Shown: positions 35,069 to 46,485, counted from the stretch's first letter. The stretch is DNA of 64,000 nucleotides from Chimonanthus salicifolius (GCA_013350335.1 CM023538.1:56030769-56094768); one strand, 5' to 3'. Notes: generated by a model from the letters alone, not told the origin. Made by a program: numbers and translations.

Positions 35069-35388
35069 AAAGCAAATTTATTCGAAAGAATAGGAGACCT
35101 CCCAAAATTACATTACAGACCCCAAGACATAGGGAAAGACACAGAAAAATACTGATATAAGATATCAAACAAAACTCCATACAGACAGAAACAGACTTTA
35201 GCAGGACTAAAGACAGACTCAAAGGAAAAAAAAACTGATAAAAAAATTATTTCAGATTATGAGAATTCATTTCAGATTTGGAAGGTCAACGGTGGTCTAG
35301 GAGAAGAAGCCGAGCATAGTATGCTAAATTTTGATTTTGAGGGGGTGAATCATAGAAATTGTAATGTATGGAGATGAAACCCTACACG

Positions 35389-35561
35389 GAGGGATTTAAA
35401 TCTCGGATATTGGTAGAGAAATTTTTCTCTCCTATATTTTTTTTTAAAACCACTTTTATCGATCGATATATATCGAATATTGTCCGATATCTCAGATCTC
35501 AGCTGATACATATTGTAGAAGCCGAGATATTAAGGTTTTAAAACCGAGATTTGTTTCCTTG
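35389..35561. mobile_element. ATCGG-family hAT-like MITE
   Basis: 173 bp. GAGGGATTTAAATCTCGG at the left and inverted CAAGGAAACAAATCTCGG at the right, with CGATATATATCG palindromes inside. The flanking 8-mers CCTACACG (35381-35388) and CCTACATA (35562-35569) agree at six of eight bases, so this is an older insertion. Confidence 0.65.
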
Positions 35562-35626
35562 CCTACATACATGCAATAGAGATGCTTTTCTCAAAAATCT
35601 TGGAGGGGCCATGCCCCTCTCTCACA

Positions 35627-36042
35627 AAGGGGTGAAAAATTCAGCTCGGTTTATATATCGGCCGAAAAATTTCTCTCCTCTTTTGTTTTTTTTGTAAATA
35701 TCAGTATTTTTTTTTTTTGAATTAAAAAATATAAAAAACTGAAAAGGAATTTTTTTTTTTCAAAAAAAAAATTTGAAAACTTAAATATCTTCGATATCGG
35801 CCGATATTTTGACCCGGGCCCACAACCGTTTTGATTTTTTTTTTTTAAAAAAAAAAACAGACCCGATATTAATAATATCGGCCGATATCAGATCGATATA
35901 TATCGCCGATATCGGACCGATAGCAGACCGATATATATTACCGATATATCGGCCATATTGGCTGAGAAGTAGTTCGTACGGCCGATACAATACGTATCAG
36001 CCGATATAGATCGACACTAAAAAACCAATATTTGAAATCTTG
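35627..36042. mobile_element. ATCGG-family hAT-like MITE
   Basis: 416 bp with a perfect 8-bp target duplication CTCTCACA (35619-35626 and 36043-36050). Left end AAGGGGTGAAAAATTCAG, inverted right end CAAGATTTCAAATATTGG. The interior is dense with GGCCGATAT and CGATATATATCG. No coding capacity. Confidence 0.85.
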
Positions 36043-36637
36043 CTCTCACATCTTCCGCTACATCATTGTTTAGTTGATTTGCATGAAATTTTAATGCCAA
36101 TGACTGTGAATTTAAATTTGCATTGTTTGGTTAATTATTTTCTATAAACATTAGATTAGCCAACCAACATCTTTAACACCAATCATAAATATGAAATGTT
36201 CTTTAAATTAAAGATCTACAGGAATCACCAAATGCACCAAACTATTCTACGGATTAGAATCGAATTGATCAGATTGCGAGGCATTCCAAATTCAAATGAA
36301 AGTTGGAATTCTTGAAACAATGAGATTGCTAGTTTAAAAGAGGAGTTCCAACTTTCAACTTGATCATGCAGTGGTTAATTTTTTTTTTTTTTTTTTCAAC
36401 TTTAAATGATGTCGAGACCTTAAAAAATGTTAAAATCTATCGATGACTTAAAAAAAAAAAAAAAAAATTTCATGTATTAATCAGATTTGTAACAAAAATA
36501 CCATACAAAAATAGTAATAGCATATGTTATAGTGGAGTTAAACTATTGAAAATCATGAGTCCAAAGAGAATGGTACAAGATCACAAAACTCTTTGATAGT
36601 ACAACACTGTGGAAACTTTATTTTCATTTTTTTTTAT

Positions 36638-36790
36638 AATATGGATGACCCCACTCCATATTAGAGGTGAGATTTATTTTACGAATACACAAAACCACCT
36701 GCAAACCATATGTATCAAGTAAGTTCAAGAGAAGTTGAACCTAAGACCTCTAATCTAACTCTTACTTTCATTTTTATAGCTGGGCAATTA
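36638..36790 (-). mobile_element. Possible SINE of a second family
   Basis: On the minus strand a degenerate AATTGCCCAGCT is followed at tRNA-like spacing by GAGGTCTTAGGTTCAACTTC (box B-like) and ends in an A-rich tail next to a poly-T run at 36630-36636. No target duplication was found. Confidence 0.3.
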
Positions 36791-37419
36791 GTTATTTTCA
36801 GTCATTGTTCAAGTCGCTGTCTATTCTCTTGAAATTCATACTTTAAGCTAAAGAAGAAAATCCTTCTATGAAAATGGGAATGAAAAAAAGATATATAATA
36901 GTTTTATCAGATGAAAATGTTTTGAACAGAAAATTTGACTCAAATAAAATCAAATCCTGCATATTCACATTTACATGATTGTCACGACTAATTATTATAT
37001 CATAAAATCAAGTCTTATTGATGTCTATTCACCTTAAATTCCTGAGCAAATACGTCATAAAAAAAGAAAAGAGAGAAATGATAAAATAAGAAGAAGAAGA
37101 AATGAAAGAGAGCTTTCCATATTGTATTATATAAACAGCTAAATGTTTATTTAAATTATCTTCTTGGGATACATGATATTGACGGCCAGTGATTTATGTT
37201 ACTATTTTTTTCTTGAAAATGAAAGAAGAATTATTGTCGACGACAGACAATAAAAGTACACGTTGGACGATGATACGAAAATATTTATCTCTTTAATATA
37301 TAATTTTTGTGTGTGAACGAAGAGGTTCAAGGCCGGCCTAGACATTTATTAATTTATTATAGTTGAGTTCGATCATCACAATCCAAAGTAATGGAAGTTA
37401 TGGGTCTTCTTAAGTGATA

Positions 37420-37545
37420 TTTTTTTTAATTAATTTGTGGGAAATTCAGATACAGTTCTATTAAAACTTGTATGAATGAGTCCACTAAACTTAAAATATA
37501 TCAAAGTTAGGCTTCGGAATCTCAAACCCGCAACCACTCTCTAAT
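37420..37545 (-). mobile_element. 5'-truncated SINE, copy 3
   Basis: The minus strand shows GGTTGCGGGTTTGAGATTCC, the TTTAGTGGACTCATTCATAC body and a 3' A tail (T run 37420-37428). Same family as 33811-33955; box A is missing. Confidence 0.55.
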
Positions 37546-37961
37546 ACTACTTAGTGAACCCATTTTGATTTTCATGTCCTTATCTTGACTGATTTTTCCT
37601 CTTTCTTTTGTTCCATAGAGATGGATATGTGTTTTTTGAGATTTATATTACCGGTTTGCTATTTTATATAGACTTTTTAAACATTCTGGTTTATTCACTT
37701 AAAAAAAAATCAGTGCAAAGGACGAGGCAAGCTTTTCATCTTAAATCATATTCAGTAACATGACTCATAGTTAAGGATTGAAGGTATAAAATATTCTTTC
37801 CATAGACTAAACACAAATTAAATAGTTGGATTCTTTAGACTACTCATTTTAAAGAATTTCTTAAACGTTTCTGTGGGTTAACTAGGAGGTCTAAGGCCGG
37901 CGTAGAAATTTATTATTAAAAACACCATAAATCCTTGGAGATAATCGTTAAAATTAGAGAA

Positions 37962-38012
37962 TTTTTTTTTTTTTTTAATTTACGTGTGGGAAACTGCGGG
38001 ATATTTCAAATG
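37962..38012 (-). mobile_element. SINE 3'-end scrap, copy 4
   Basis: A T run followed by AATTTACGTGTGGGAAACTG, the 3' terminus of the SINE family also seen at 60301. About 50 bp only, heavily 5'-truncated. Confidence 0.45.
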
Positions 38013-38306
38013 TTGAATCACATTAGATGGGATTATCCTTTTGAGTTCTCATCTTGTAATTGGCATTTTGATGAGATTTAGATTGGCATGTCAATAATGA
38101 TGAGCATAGAAGAAGGAGAACCCAGTGCTAAATTATAGGAATTCATTTCAGATTTGGAAGGTTAACTATGGTTTAGAAGAAGATGACTAGAATAGTATGC
38201 TTAGATTTTGATTTTGAGGAGGCCAATGACAGAAATTTTATGGAGATGAAGCCCTGACCCATCGTTATTTAGTTGATTTGCATGGAATTTTAATAGTAGG
38301 TTACCC

Positions 38307-38916
38307 CAGGGGGTCAAAAAATCGGCTCGGTCGATATATCGGCCGATATGTAAATATCGGCCGACATACGATACGGACGATATATCAGCCGATAATTTTA
38401 TCTCTCATACCGATATCGGCATTTTCTCTCTCCTCCGATATCGGAACCGTGAAAAAACCGCAAAAAACCGTGATGAACAGTGATGAACCGTGACAAAACC
38501 GCAAAAAACCGTAAAAAACCGTGAACACCCCTGAGAACCGTAAACCCTGAACCGCGGAAAACCGTGGAAAACCGCGGAAAACCGCAAAAAACCGCGAAAA
38601 CCGCAAAAAACCGTGAATACCCCTGAGAACCGTAAACCCTGGAAAACCGTGGAAAACTGCGAAAAACCTCGAAAAACCGTGTAAAAACCGCGAAAAACCG
38701 TATCGGTGTTTTAAATTTTTTTTTTTTTTTTTAAATACCGATATTTATGAATATCGGCCGATATTGTGACCGATATTTCGGATCGAATATCGGCCATATC
38801 GGCCGATATTCGGTATGTACGGCCGATACTTATCGTATCGGCCGATATTACTCGGTTTAAAAAAATCGATATATATCGGCTGATACGATATGTATCGGCT
38901 GATATTTAAACCTTAG
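38307..38916. mobile_element. ATCGG-family hAT-like MITE carrying a minisatellite
   Basis: 610 bp with a perfect 8-bp target duplication GGTTACCC (38299-38306 and 38917-38924). The left end is CAGGGGGTCAAAAAATCGG. The arms contain ATCGGCCGATAT motifs. The centre (about 38446-38702) is an unusual array of AAAACCG(C/T) units. It is inserted at the distal end of the NLR-3 3' flank. Confidence 0.85.
38446..38702. repeat. AAAACCG-type minisatellite with 92-bp higher-order period
   Basis: Dozens of 7-11 bp units of the form (G)AAAAACCGC/GT. A distinctive 30-bp segment containing ACCCCTGAGAACCGTAAACC occurs at 38519-38548 and again at 38611-38640, giving a 92-bp higher-order repeat. It lies wholly inside the MITE at 38307-38916. 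Confidence 0.85.
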
Positions 38917-38929
38917 GGTTACCCTTACT

Positions 38930-39905
38930 CGTGTGTTCTTCTTTTTATCTTTTAAACATAAGTATCTCCACTCTACATAGAGATCAGACTAATCCAACAT
39001 GTACAGAAAACCATCCACAAATCTCATGTGTTACGTTATTCAGAGAAGTGTTCTGGGCAATAAAGCTCCCCTCTAATTTTATCAAACATACCAACTATCC
39101 CCGCAATAACATCACACGAAGAGTCACATTAAAATGTAAACATCTCCATCAAACATACCAAGAGTTCTAAAAGTATAAATATCTCAGAGTTATTACAACC
39201 CAAATCTCAATTAAACATAACCAAACCACAAATAATATCTCAAATAAACTTAAATAAATCTGAGTTCATAAATTCAACTAAAACATATCCATAATCAATA
39301 AAATGCTTCTCAAAATAAAACTAATACTCTTCCCAGTTACCACATTCATCAGCTATGTCATCTTACGCCTGCTCTTGACTCTCAGCGACATCCATCTCCA
39401 CTGAAGTTCCTGCAGTGTAAGGGTGAGCTCAATATACAGAGTGAGTAGCAAAAAATATAATGCATAACACATGACAATCACATGTTATACATATCATCAC
39501 ATGCATAATCTAAAACATGTTATACATCTCAAATATGAGCTCTACACAGAAGAGAGGCCATAGCCAACTTAATAGAGGCCATATTTCCAACTTGTGAAAT
39601 TTTTTGAATTCTTGATTTTCCATTGCATTTGAAAAAAAAAATAGAAGAGAGGCCGAGCCAACTTAATAGAGGTACAAGATATCAAAACATTAAATAGTTT
39701 TCACATATTAAATAGAAGAAGAGAGGTCTTACCTAAAAGAGAGTTGTGCAGTAGCAAGTCAATTAGAGAAGCATCTTTCATCACAATATCAAGCCTCAAA
39801 TTTTCCCATGTTTAGTTTCTGCAAATATGTACCAATATCAGAACCTAATTAGTTCTAAACAGTAAAGAAATTGATCAAGTAAAACAACAAGCAATTACCT
39901 TATTT
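38930..39905 (-). other. 3' flank of NLR-3 with predicted UTR exons
   Basis: Homologous to the flanks of the other copies. Predicted minus-strand 3'-UTR structure: donor 7 nt after the stop (AAG before GTAATT, exon end 39899), internal exon 39733-39818 (86 nt) and terminal exon starting at 39409 (acceptor ACTGCAG before GAACTTC). Confidence 0.55.
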
Positions 39906-42900
39906 TCATATGTATCGGTCGTCTATCTCAATTGAAGGCACATGTGCAATCTTATACCAATCCTCCCCAGTATCTCTGGTGCATCGTTTGATCAAATGGG
40001 GACAATTTCTGATACAAATGTAGTGGAGTGCGGTGGCTTGCTTCAACCCAGTTGGCAATTGTAAAATGCTGGGACAATCACTTATGGACAATACTGCCAA
40101 TGAAGAGAGATTGCCCAATTCATCGCCCAAAGAAACCAACTTAGGACATTTCGTGACATACAAATGTTTAAGGGCAATGAGGTATTGCAGTCCATCGCCC
40201 AAAGACCTCAAGTTTTTACAATTCAAAATAGACAATGTCTGAAGAGAGATGAAGCCCCGAAATTCATCATGTGGCAACGACTCCATGCTGTTGCAGTGGA
40301 TAATTTTCAGAGTTTGAAGAGAGATGAAGTTTTGAAGTCCCTTTTCCTGAGATATAATCTCACCACAATCAATAATTGTCAAGTGCTTGATTGTTGTAAC
40401 GTTGTGAAGATCTTCCGGTATGAACTTTAGCTTAGGACATTCTGAAATTTTCAAATCTTCTAAAAGATTTTTATTTTGAAACAATCCTTTAGGAAGAGAT
40501 GTGAACTCAGGGAATCCACCAATAGTGAGAAGAACAAGGGAATGGCAGTCGACGATAAACTTCAATAAAGCCACATTGCTGCTCCAAAAATATAACCTCT
40601 TAAGGGATGGAAGAGTTGGTAAGCAAGTCAGCTTTGGACATCCATTGATGACTAACTCCTCAACATGATGAAGCACTTGTCCTGTTTCTACGCTTGACCA
40701 TCTTTCCAAGTTAGGCATGTGTGTGATACAAAGTACCTTAAGAAAGCATAATTTTGAAAATAATGGGAGACAGTCACATCTTCTACAGTTCATGAGGATG
40801 ATCTCAATCAACTTGGGGAGCCTCAAGTCCATCAGCCATGAAGGGAATTTTAGACCATTAAAATTCTCAATCATCAACTTTTCTACGTTTGGATGTGGCT
40901 CGAGTCTTTCAATGACATGTTCGTAACTCTCATTTCCTCCTATGATTGAATCATCATTTTTGAATTCCCATGACAAAGACAAATCAGAAATGTTATGTTT
41001 CTCTTTCAAGCTTGCTCTCTCTGCATCTATTGGATCTAATACATTTTGGAGGCTTTTGATCACTAACTTACCTCGTAGGTTTAGACCTTTTAACTCTCCT
41101 ATTCCACATCCTCTTTCCTTGCCAACAATGAATAGAGGCAGTGTTTGAAGGCAGCTCAGTTGTCCAAGCCCACTTGGGATGCATTTTATGTCCTTCAATA
41201 AATTAATCTCGAGGTGCCTAAGGTCAACCATCTTCCTCATGCTTTTCGGTAACTCTTTGAGCCAACGACAATATAGAAGCCTAAGCGTTTGCAAATTCCA
41301 AAGGGTCCCGATGGATTCAGGTAATTTACTTATAAAAGTGTTCGACATGTCAAGGTACCTCAGATGTTTCAACTCCCCTACTAATTCTGGCAAATCTTTT
41401 ATTCTGGTGAAACTTAAATCTAAGACTCGTAAATATGTTAAATTCAAAATGTCACCAGGGATACTGTGTATTCTCTGTGTGTAACCGACAAGTATGAATG
41501 TATGTAGTTTCCTTGCATTGGAAACAAATGATGGATTTATTGATAACAATGCCTCATTACAAAAATATGATGAATGATGAGTTTGTGCAAGGACACCTAT
41601 TGCACTACTACTTTCAATTATTGAACATTCAGTCCCTGCAATAGATCTTGCAAAATCACAAACAAGGTCATGCATTCTGAACAGTACCACATCATTATTA
41701 CAAGAGTCTTTCTTAGCTCCCACGAGATAATCTAAAGGATCAGTTTTTTTTGTTTCAACCTTTTGAAACAATAACCTCCAACATAACTTGTCAAAGTACT
41801 CTTCTCCAATGTCCTCTGCTAGTCTACTTTCATTTGATGTTTGAATGAACCCCTCTGCAATCCACAATTGAATTACTCTAAATCTATCAAAAGCATAACC
41901 TTTGGGGAAGATACTACAATATGCAAAGCAATGTTTCAAAGGAGATGACAAATGACCATAACACAATCGTAATGTGGATATGATTTTATTATCATCACCT
42001 AACTTCCAAATCTCGCTTTCTTTTATGACCAACCATTCCCTCTCATTTCTTTTGTAGTGCAATAAGCCTCCTAGTGCCCCTACTGCTAATGGCACACCTC
42101 CACACCTTTTCACAATTTCTTTTCCAATGGTCACCAAATTTGAAAATGCATGTTCATCTCCCTGTGGAAATGCTCTCTTCTTAAACAAAGACCAACCATC
42201 ATCTTCATGCAGACCTTCCAAGCGATATGCCGGAAGAGTGCCCACAACAGATGCCACAGTTAAACTACGAGTTGTAACTATGACTCTGCTCCCTCTATCA
42301 CCACATCTTAACAAAGATTTCAACCTATGCCAATTCTCTTCATCTTCATTCCAGACATCATCCAATACAAGTAAATATTTCTTCCCAGATAGAATCTTTC
42401 GAAGATGAGACTGTAGCACATCCATGGATGTATGGTCACACTTATCCATGCTTGCTGATGACATAATTGCTCTTATAATTTCTCCCAAGTCAAAATCTTC
42501 TGAAACATAAGCCCACATTCGTTGATCAAAATGATTTTTCACCCTCTCATCATTATAAATGAATTGGGCCAATGTTGTCTTCCCAAGCCCTCCAATTCCA
42601 ACAATTGGAACGATGGAAAGATCTTCTGTTCCTTCCTTTTCACTACCCATGTTGATTAACAACTCAACTAATTTTTCTCTATCATCATTTCTCCCATAAA
42701 CTTCTCCTTCATGTACAAATGAGTACGTTTCTCTTTGCTCACGAGTGTGACTCTGCTTATCAACAATTTGCTCACTCAATTTGAAATCAGACCTTTCTTT
42801 TGCAATTAAATCTAATCTATCTACAACTTCTCTAATCTTACATCCCATCCTCATGTTGAATGCAAGCGGGTTTGAAGGAGTAAAGAAGTTGCGTACCTTG

Positions 42901-43199
42901 CTTACGATACGACCTCGAATTTCAGCTTTCCTCCGATGGTCTTCTATTGCAAACTCATCAAATATGTCATCAATATCGTAAGCCACTTCCTTGAGCTTGC
43001 CAAGCCAGTCCATTATACTTCTATTTCTTAGCTGCTGTTCTTCAGCATCCTCAAGCACAGCTTGGATTGATGAAAGTGTAGTGAGGAGTTTGTCAGCATC
43101 TTTCTTCACACCAGAAAATAAGGTGAACTTCTGAATCAAAGGAGAAGCAAGCTTCTTCAATATCACTGGCAGAATGGCAGAAAGAACAACCTCTGCCAT
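39906..43199 (-). CDS. NLR-3: intact CC-NB-ARC-LRR immune receptor, one LRR short
   Basis: Single-exon frame of 1097 residues, started at MAEVVLSA as in its paralogs rather than an ATG 15 bp upstream. Coiled coil with YDIDDIFDEF (74-83), P-loop GIGGLGKTT 201-209, LLVLDDVW 276-283, GSRVIVTTRS 303-312, CGGVPLA 366-372, CFAYCSIFP 424-432, MHD 509-511, then LRRs. It is very close to NLR-1 through the NB-ARC and more diverged in the LRRs, the usual place of ligand specificity. Near 40122 an in-frame loss of 24 residues (one LRR) relative to NLR-1 and NLR-4 joins LVSLG directly to DELGNLSSL. The tail is VPSIEIDDRYI. All switch motifs are present, so it is probably functional. Ligand unknown. Confidence 0.93.
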   Translation of the reverse strand: MAEVVLSAILPVILKKLASPLIQKFTLFSGVKKDADKLLTTLSSIQAVLEDAEEQQLRNRSIMDWLGKLKEVAYDIDDIFDEFAIEDHRRKAEIRGRIVSKVRNFFTPSNPLAFNMRMGCKIREVVDRLDLIAKERSDFKLSEQIVDKQSHTREQRETYSFVHEGEVYGRNDDREKLVELLINMGSEKEGTEDLSIVPIVGIGGLGKTTLAQFIYNDERVKNHFDQRMWAYVSEDFDLGEIIRAIMSSASMDKCDHTSMDVLQSHLRKILSGKKYLLVLDDVWNEDEENWHRLKSLLRCGDRGSRVIVTTRSLTVASVVGTLPAYRLEGLHEDDGWSLFKKRAFPQGDEHAFSNLVTIGKEIVKRCGGVPLAVGALGGLLHYKRNEREWLVIKESEIWKLGDDNKIISTLRLCYGHLSSPLKHCFAYCSIFPKGYAFDRFRVIQLWIAEGFIQTSNESRLAEDIGEEYFDKLCWRLLFQKVETKKTDPLDYLVGAKKDSCNNDVVLFRMHDLVCDFARSIAGTECSIIESSSAIGVLAQTHHSSYFCNEALLSINPSFVSNARKLHTFILVGYTQRIHSIPGDILNLTYLRVLDLSFTRIKDLPELVGELKHLRYLDMSNTFISKLPESIGTLWNLQTLRLLYCRWLKELPKSMRKMVDLRHLEINLLKDIKCIPSGLGQLSCLQTLPLFIVGKERGCGIGELKGLNLRGKLVIKSLQNVLDPIDAERASLKEKHNISDLSLSWEFKNDDSIIGGNESYEHVIERLEPHPNVEKLMIENFNGLKFPSWLMDLRLPKLIEIILMNCRRCDCLPLFSKLCFLKVLCITHMPNLERWSSVETGQVLHHVEELVINGCPKLTCLPTLPSLKRLYFWSSNVALLKFIVDCHSLVLLTIGGFPEFTSLPKGLFQNKNLLEDLKISECPKLKFIPEDLHNVTTIKHLTIIDCGEIISQEKGLQNFISLQTLKIIHCNSMESLPHDEFRGFISLQTLSILNCKNLRSLGDGLQYLIALKHLYVTKCPKLVSLGDELGNLSSLAVLSISDCPSILQLPTGLKQATALHYICIRNCPHLIKRCTRDTGEDWYKIAHVPSIEIDDRYI

Positions 43200-43289
43200 G
43201 CTCTCTTGTATCAATAAATTAGAGATTTAAAATATGGTTGTGATGTGAGAAGAAAGGGCAATTGCTTAAGGCTAGAGCTTCTCTGCTTC

Positions 43290-43296
43290 ATTTATA
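43290..43296 (-). promoter_or_regulatory. TATA box of NLR-3
   Basis: TATAAAT on the minus strand, about 91 bp before the ATG, in the GTATAAATGAAGC context shared with the sister copies. Confidence 0.6.
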
Positions 43297-43499
43297 CAGA
43301 GATTCAATGCCTCTGCAGAAGTTTACAAGTGCCAAATATTTTTTAGGGAGCTTCCTTATACACCATTATGCAGTTTTAGGCATTTCAGCTTATTTTTTTT
43401 ATAGCTGATTCAAATCTACCAAATACCTTATCTACCGTTGATTTATTGGGCATTACCCCCTACTCTTCCCATTTGGTAATCTTGATGGTTAAATATACC

Positions 43500-43887
43500 G
43501 TGTTAATAATTTATTTAAAAATCAATAAAAAAAATAAAAGAAAATGAGTGTGAGACTGATAAATAAAGATTAAGGATTAGTAGAAAAATATTAAGAATAA
43601 TTTTATTTTTAAGACAATCTCAAGGCTTCTACAAAGTATTATGTTTCAGAATAAAATAAAAAATAATAATCATAACTTAGACTCTACCTGTTGGAAAACA
43701 AAAGAGAGATGAGTATAAAAATGTGGAATGAAGAATTGAATATTTTTATCTAAAATGCAAGGGCATTTTAATATTTCTATTTTTAGAAGGTGGCATTGTC
43801 ATTTTGAACATTACAAATGGTAGATATTGGTGAACTTAGGATGTTCATCCTTGGTTGGCTTTTGAGATTTCATACAAGTTTAGGAAG
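43500..43887. other. NLR-3 upstream spacer
   Basis: AT-rich. From about 43815 it carries the GGTGAACTTAGGAT block also found in copies B (about 16201) and C (about 21625) of the big duplication. No gene. Confidence 0.4.
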
Positions 43888-44216
43888 GGGTAGCAATCTT
43901 TCCACAGGAGTTTTGTGTAACCCGACACAGGTTTTACTGTATTGTCCATTTTGCCCTTCAAACCGGCTCACCGAACCCTTCGAATTGGCTCGCCAGATCA
44001 TTGACGCTTCCACTGCGATATAAATCGGCTCATTAAAATTTTTCTAAGTGAGACTGCTTTTTCATAAAAAATAGCAAATTGGATCACTGAAATCAGATCA
44101 CTAACCGGATCACTGAATTTTTTTAAATGCGTCCGTACAACAGTGGAAGGGTAAAATGGGCAATACCCTAAATCCCGTGTCTCGTTATACAAAATGTCCA
44201 TGGGAGGATCGCTACC
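43888..44216. mobile_element. Mutator-like MITE with perfect 9-bp target duplication
   Basis: 329 bp. Left end GGGTAGCAATCTTTCC, inverted right end GGTAGCGATCCTCCC; inverted similarity continues for about 75 bp (GACACAGG against GACACGGG, TTTGCCC against TTTACCC). Target duplication TTTAGGAAG at 43879-43887 and 44217-44225. The homologous spots near 16240 and 21680 lack the element. The interior has repeated CGGCTCACTGA-like motifs shared with 47184-47460. Nine-base duplications and long inverted ends fit the Mutator superfamily. Confidence 0.85.
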
Positions 44217-46076
44217 TTTAGGAAGTCTTTAATATATTCATAAATATCATCACATTTGTATAAAACTTCTGAAAGTTGATTTTTTTTATTTTTGAAAAGA
44301 AAATCATTTGAACTCGAAATGAAAGTAAACAATATTTAAAAAAATTGGGGTTATACTATGAATCAACGTATCAATTTTTGTTGACATTTGAAACTCAGTT
44401 TTATATGCCCATTGAAATTATGAATTGTCCAAAAAAAAGTGAGATAATTTAGTTGCTTAATATTTCGCACATGAAGAAGTATAAAATATATATATCAATA
44501 GGAAAATTGATAGAAATATCGGACTTTGTGATGACAAAAAATGTTGGATTTGCATTTGAGATAAGCGTTAAAATTAGAGCAAGTTTTGAAATGTAGAATA
44601 ACATCAGATGGGATTTAGATTAGCATATGAATAATGAGAAGGAGAATTTTTGAAAGTAATGTTTGTAGCTTAGGTAATGAATTCGACAGATACAGTGTGT
44701 CAAATTTTAGAAATCTACCACATATTGGTCGTAACGAACTTTATAAATTTAGCCGATACGCATTAAATTCGGTTGATATATATGGGCTTAAATTCGGCTT
44801 ATATGAGCATAAATTCGGCCATTGGCATTTAACGATAAAAAAACATACATTTTTTTTCCTTTTAAACTCAAGGCCATTTTCTACCATTTTTTTCACTTTG
44901 AAGTTTTCCAAACCCTCTCTCATTCCCTCTTCTCACGCTCTTATTCAAAATTTTCCATGAACATGTATTTTTTTAAGCCGAATTTCATTATTATGAAATA
45001 TTTAATTTATGTTTATTGTTGTTGGAAAAACCACTTATTATAACTGGGTATCCAGCCTAAAACACTAGCACATTAGGTAGAATGACCTAAAATACTAGCA
45101 CATCAGATCCTCCTCTTCATTGACTGATGTGGGACTCGTTCAGGTTCCGAACAATCTCCTCTCGAACGAGGCTCTCTAGCGGATAAAACGCCACATGTCA
45201 TCCCGTTTGACTAGTGGATTCCTTCAGTTCACATACAGTAGCTTAGAATTAAATACATGAAAATTTGAAAATGATCTTTAATCTTAAAATTTTTTATTAA
45301 AAAGAAGTTTATAATTTCAAATACAATATAGTAGTTACACTGGGTGATCATAAATCAGATTAAAAAAAATATGGAAAATTGAGATTTGAGAACTTACTAA
45401 TCAATATCAAATCGACGAATTACTATATTTATTTAAATGCTTTGCTATCTTAAATCATAGACAGTAACATGACTCATAGTTAAGAATGGAAGGTATAAAA
45501 TATTATTTTTCCACACACCAAACACAAATTAAATAGTTGGATTCTATAGAGATTAGACTATTTGTATGTTAATGAAGAGGTCCAAGGCCGGCCTCAACAT
45601 TTATTAATTTAATATTGTGGGGCCCAAGGTCTATTTCAAGAATAGCGTGTCCTGCACTAGCAAACAATCATCCCAGTCCAAATTAATGGAAGTAAGTCAT
45701 GGGTCTTTTTATAATAATGCTAATGACATTGAAATAGTTGATTGATACGTGTTTTTTGAAATTTATATTACATGTTTTCTATTTTATAGACTTTTTAAAT
45801 ATTTCTGGTCTATTCACTTTGAAATTTGAAGCCATATTTTATCCATATTTGGCTACAAAAAGCTTTTCATCTTAAATAATATACAGTAACAAGACTCATA
45901 GTTAAGGACTGAAGGTATAAAATATTCTCCATCCACACAGACCAAACACAAATTAAATAGTTTAATTCTTTATGCTACTCGTTTTAAAGAATCTTTTAAA
46001 CGTTTTTTGTCGGTTAAGGAAGAGGAAGGCCAGCCTAGAAATTTATTATTATAACGACCACAAATTCCTTTGAGAT
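44217..46076. other. Spacer, no gene seen
   Basis: AT-rich. About 44300-44500 resembles 47020-47180. About 44700-44820 has decayed AAATTCGGC/CGATA motifs. About 45470-45600 and 45870-46020 repeat each other and 37740-37900 (the GGACTGAAGGTATAAAATATT block). No coding evidence. Confidence 0.4.
45109..45170. repeat. GATGTGGGACTCG-type repeat, copy 2
   Basis: TCCTCTTCATTGACTGATGT followed by GGGACTCGTT and CCGAACAATC matches 32366-32425. Likely a fragment of a short LTR element; its ends are not identifiable. Confidence 0.35.
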
Positions 46077-46226
46077 CAAGGGTCCGAATATCGGTCGATA
46101 TGTCAATATCTCGGGCGCATTATATCGGCCGATATCACAATATCTATCGATATCTGGTGGCTTTTATTAAAATAAATAAATGAAGAGAGAGAATTTTATC
46201 AGCCAATACCGAGATTTCGACCCCTA
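46077..46226. mobile_element. ATCGG-family hAT-like MITE
   Basis: 150 bp with a perfect 8-bp target duplication TTTGAGAT (46069-46076 and 46227-46234). Left end CAAGGGTCCGAATATCGG, inverted right end TAGGGGTCGAAATCTCGG, with ATATCGGCCGATATC inside. Non-coding. Confidence 0.88.
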
Positions 46227-46485
46227 TTTGAGATAATCTTTAAAATAAGTGCAAGTTTTCTTCAAATGTAGAATATCTTTAAAATAAGTGCAAGTTTTCT
46301 TCAAATGTAGAATAACATTAGATGGGATTATCCTTTGAGTTCTCATGTTTTAAACTTTTCGTTGACATTTAGATGGGATTTAGATTGGCATATGAATAAT
46401 GATAAGTATAGAATAAAGAGAACCGAGTTGCTAAATTACAAGAATTCAAAGTAATCTTAACCAAGGGAACTTTGTACAGATCCTT

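Noticed and set aside
38310..38900. CRISPR-like array
   Set aside because: Units are short, variable and unspaced, lie inside a MITE with target duplications, and this is plant DNA.
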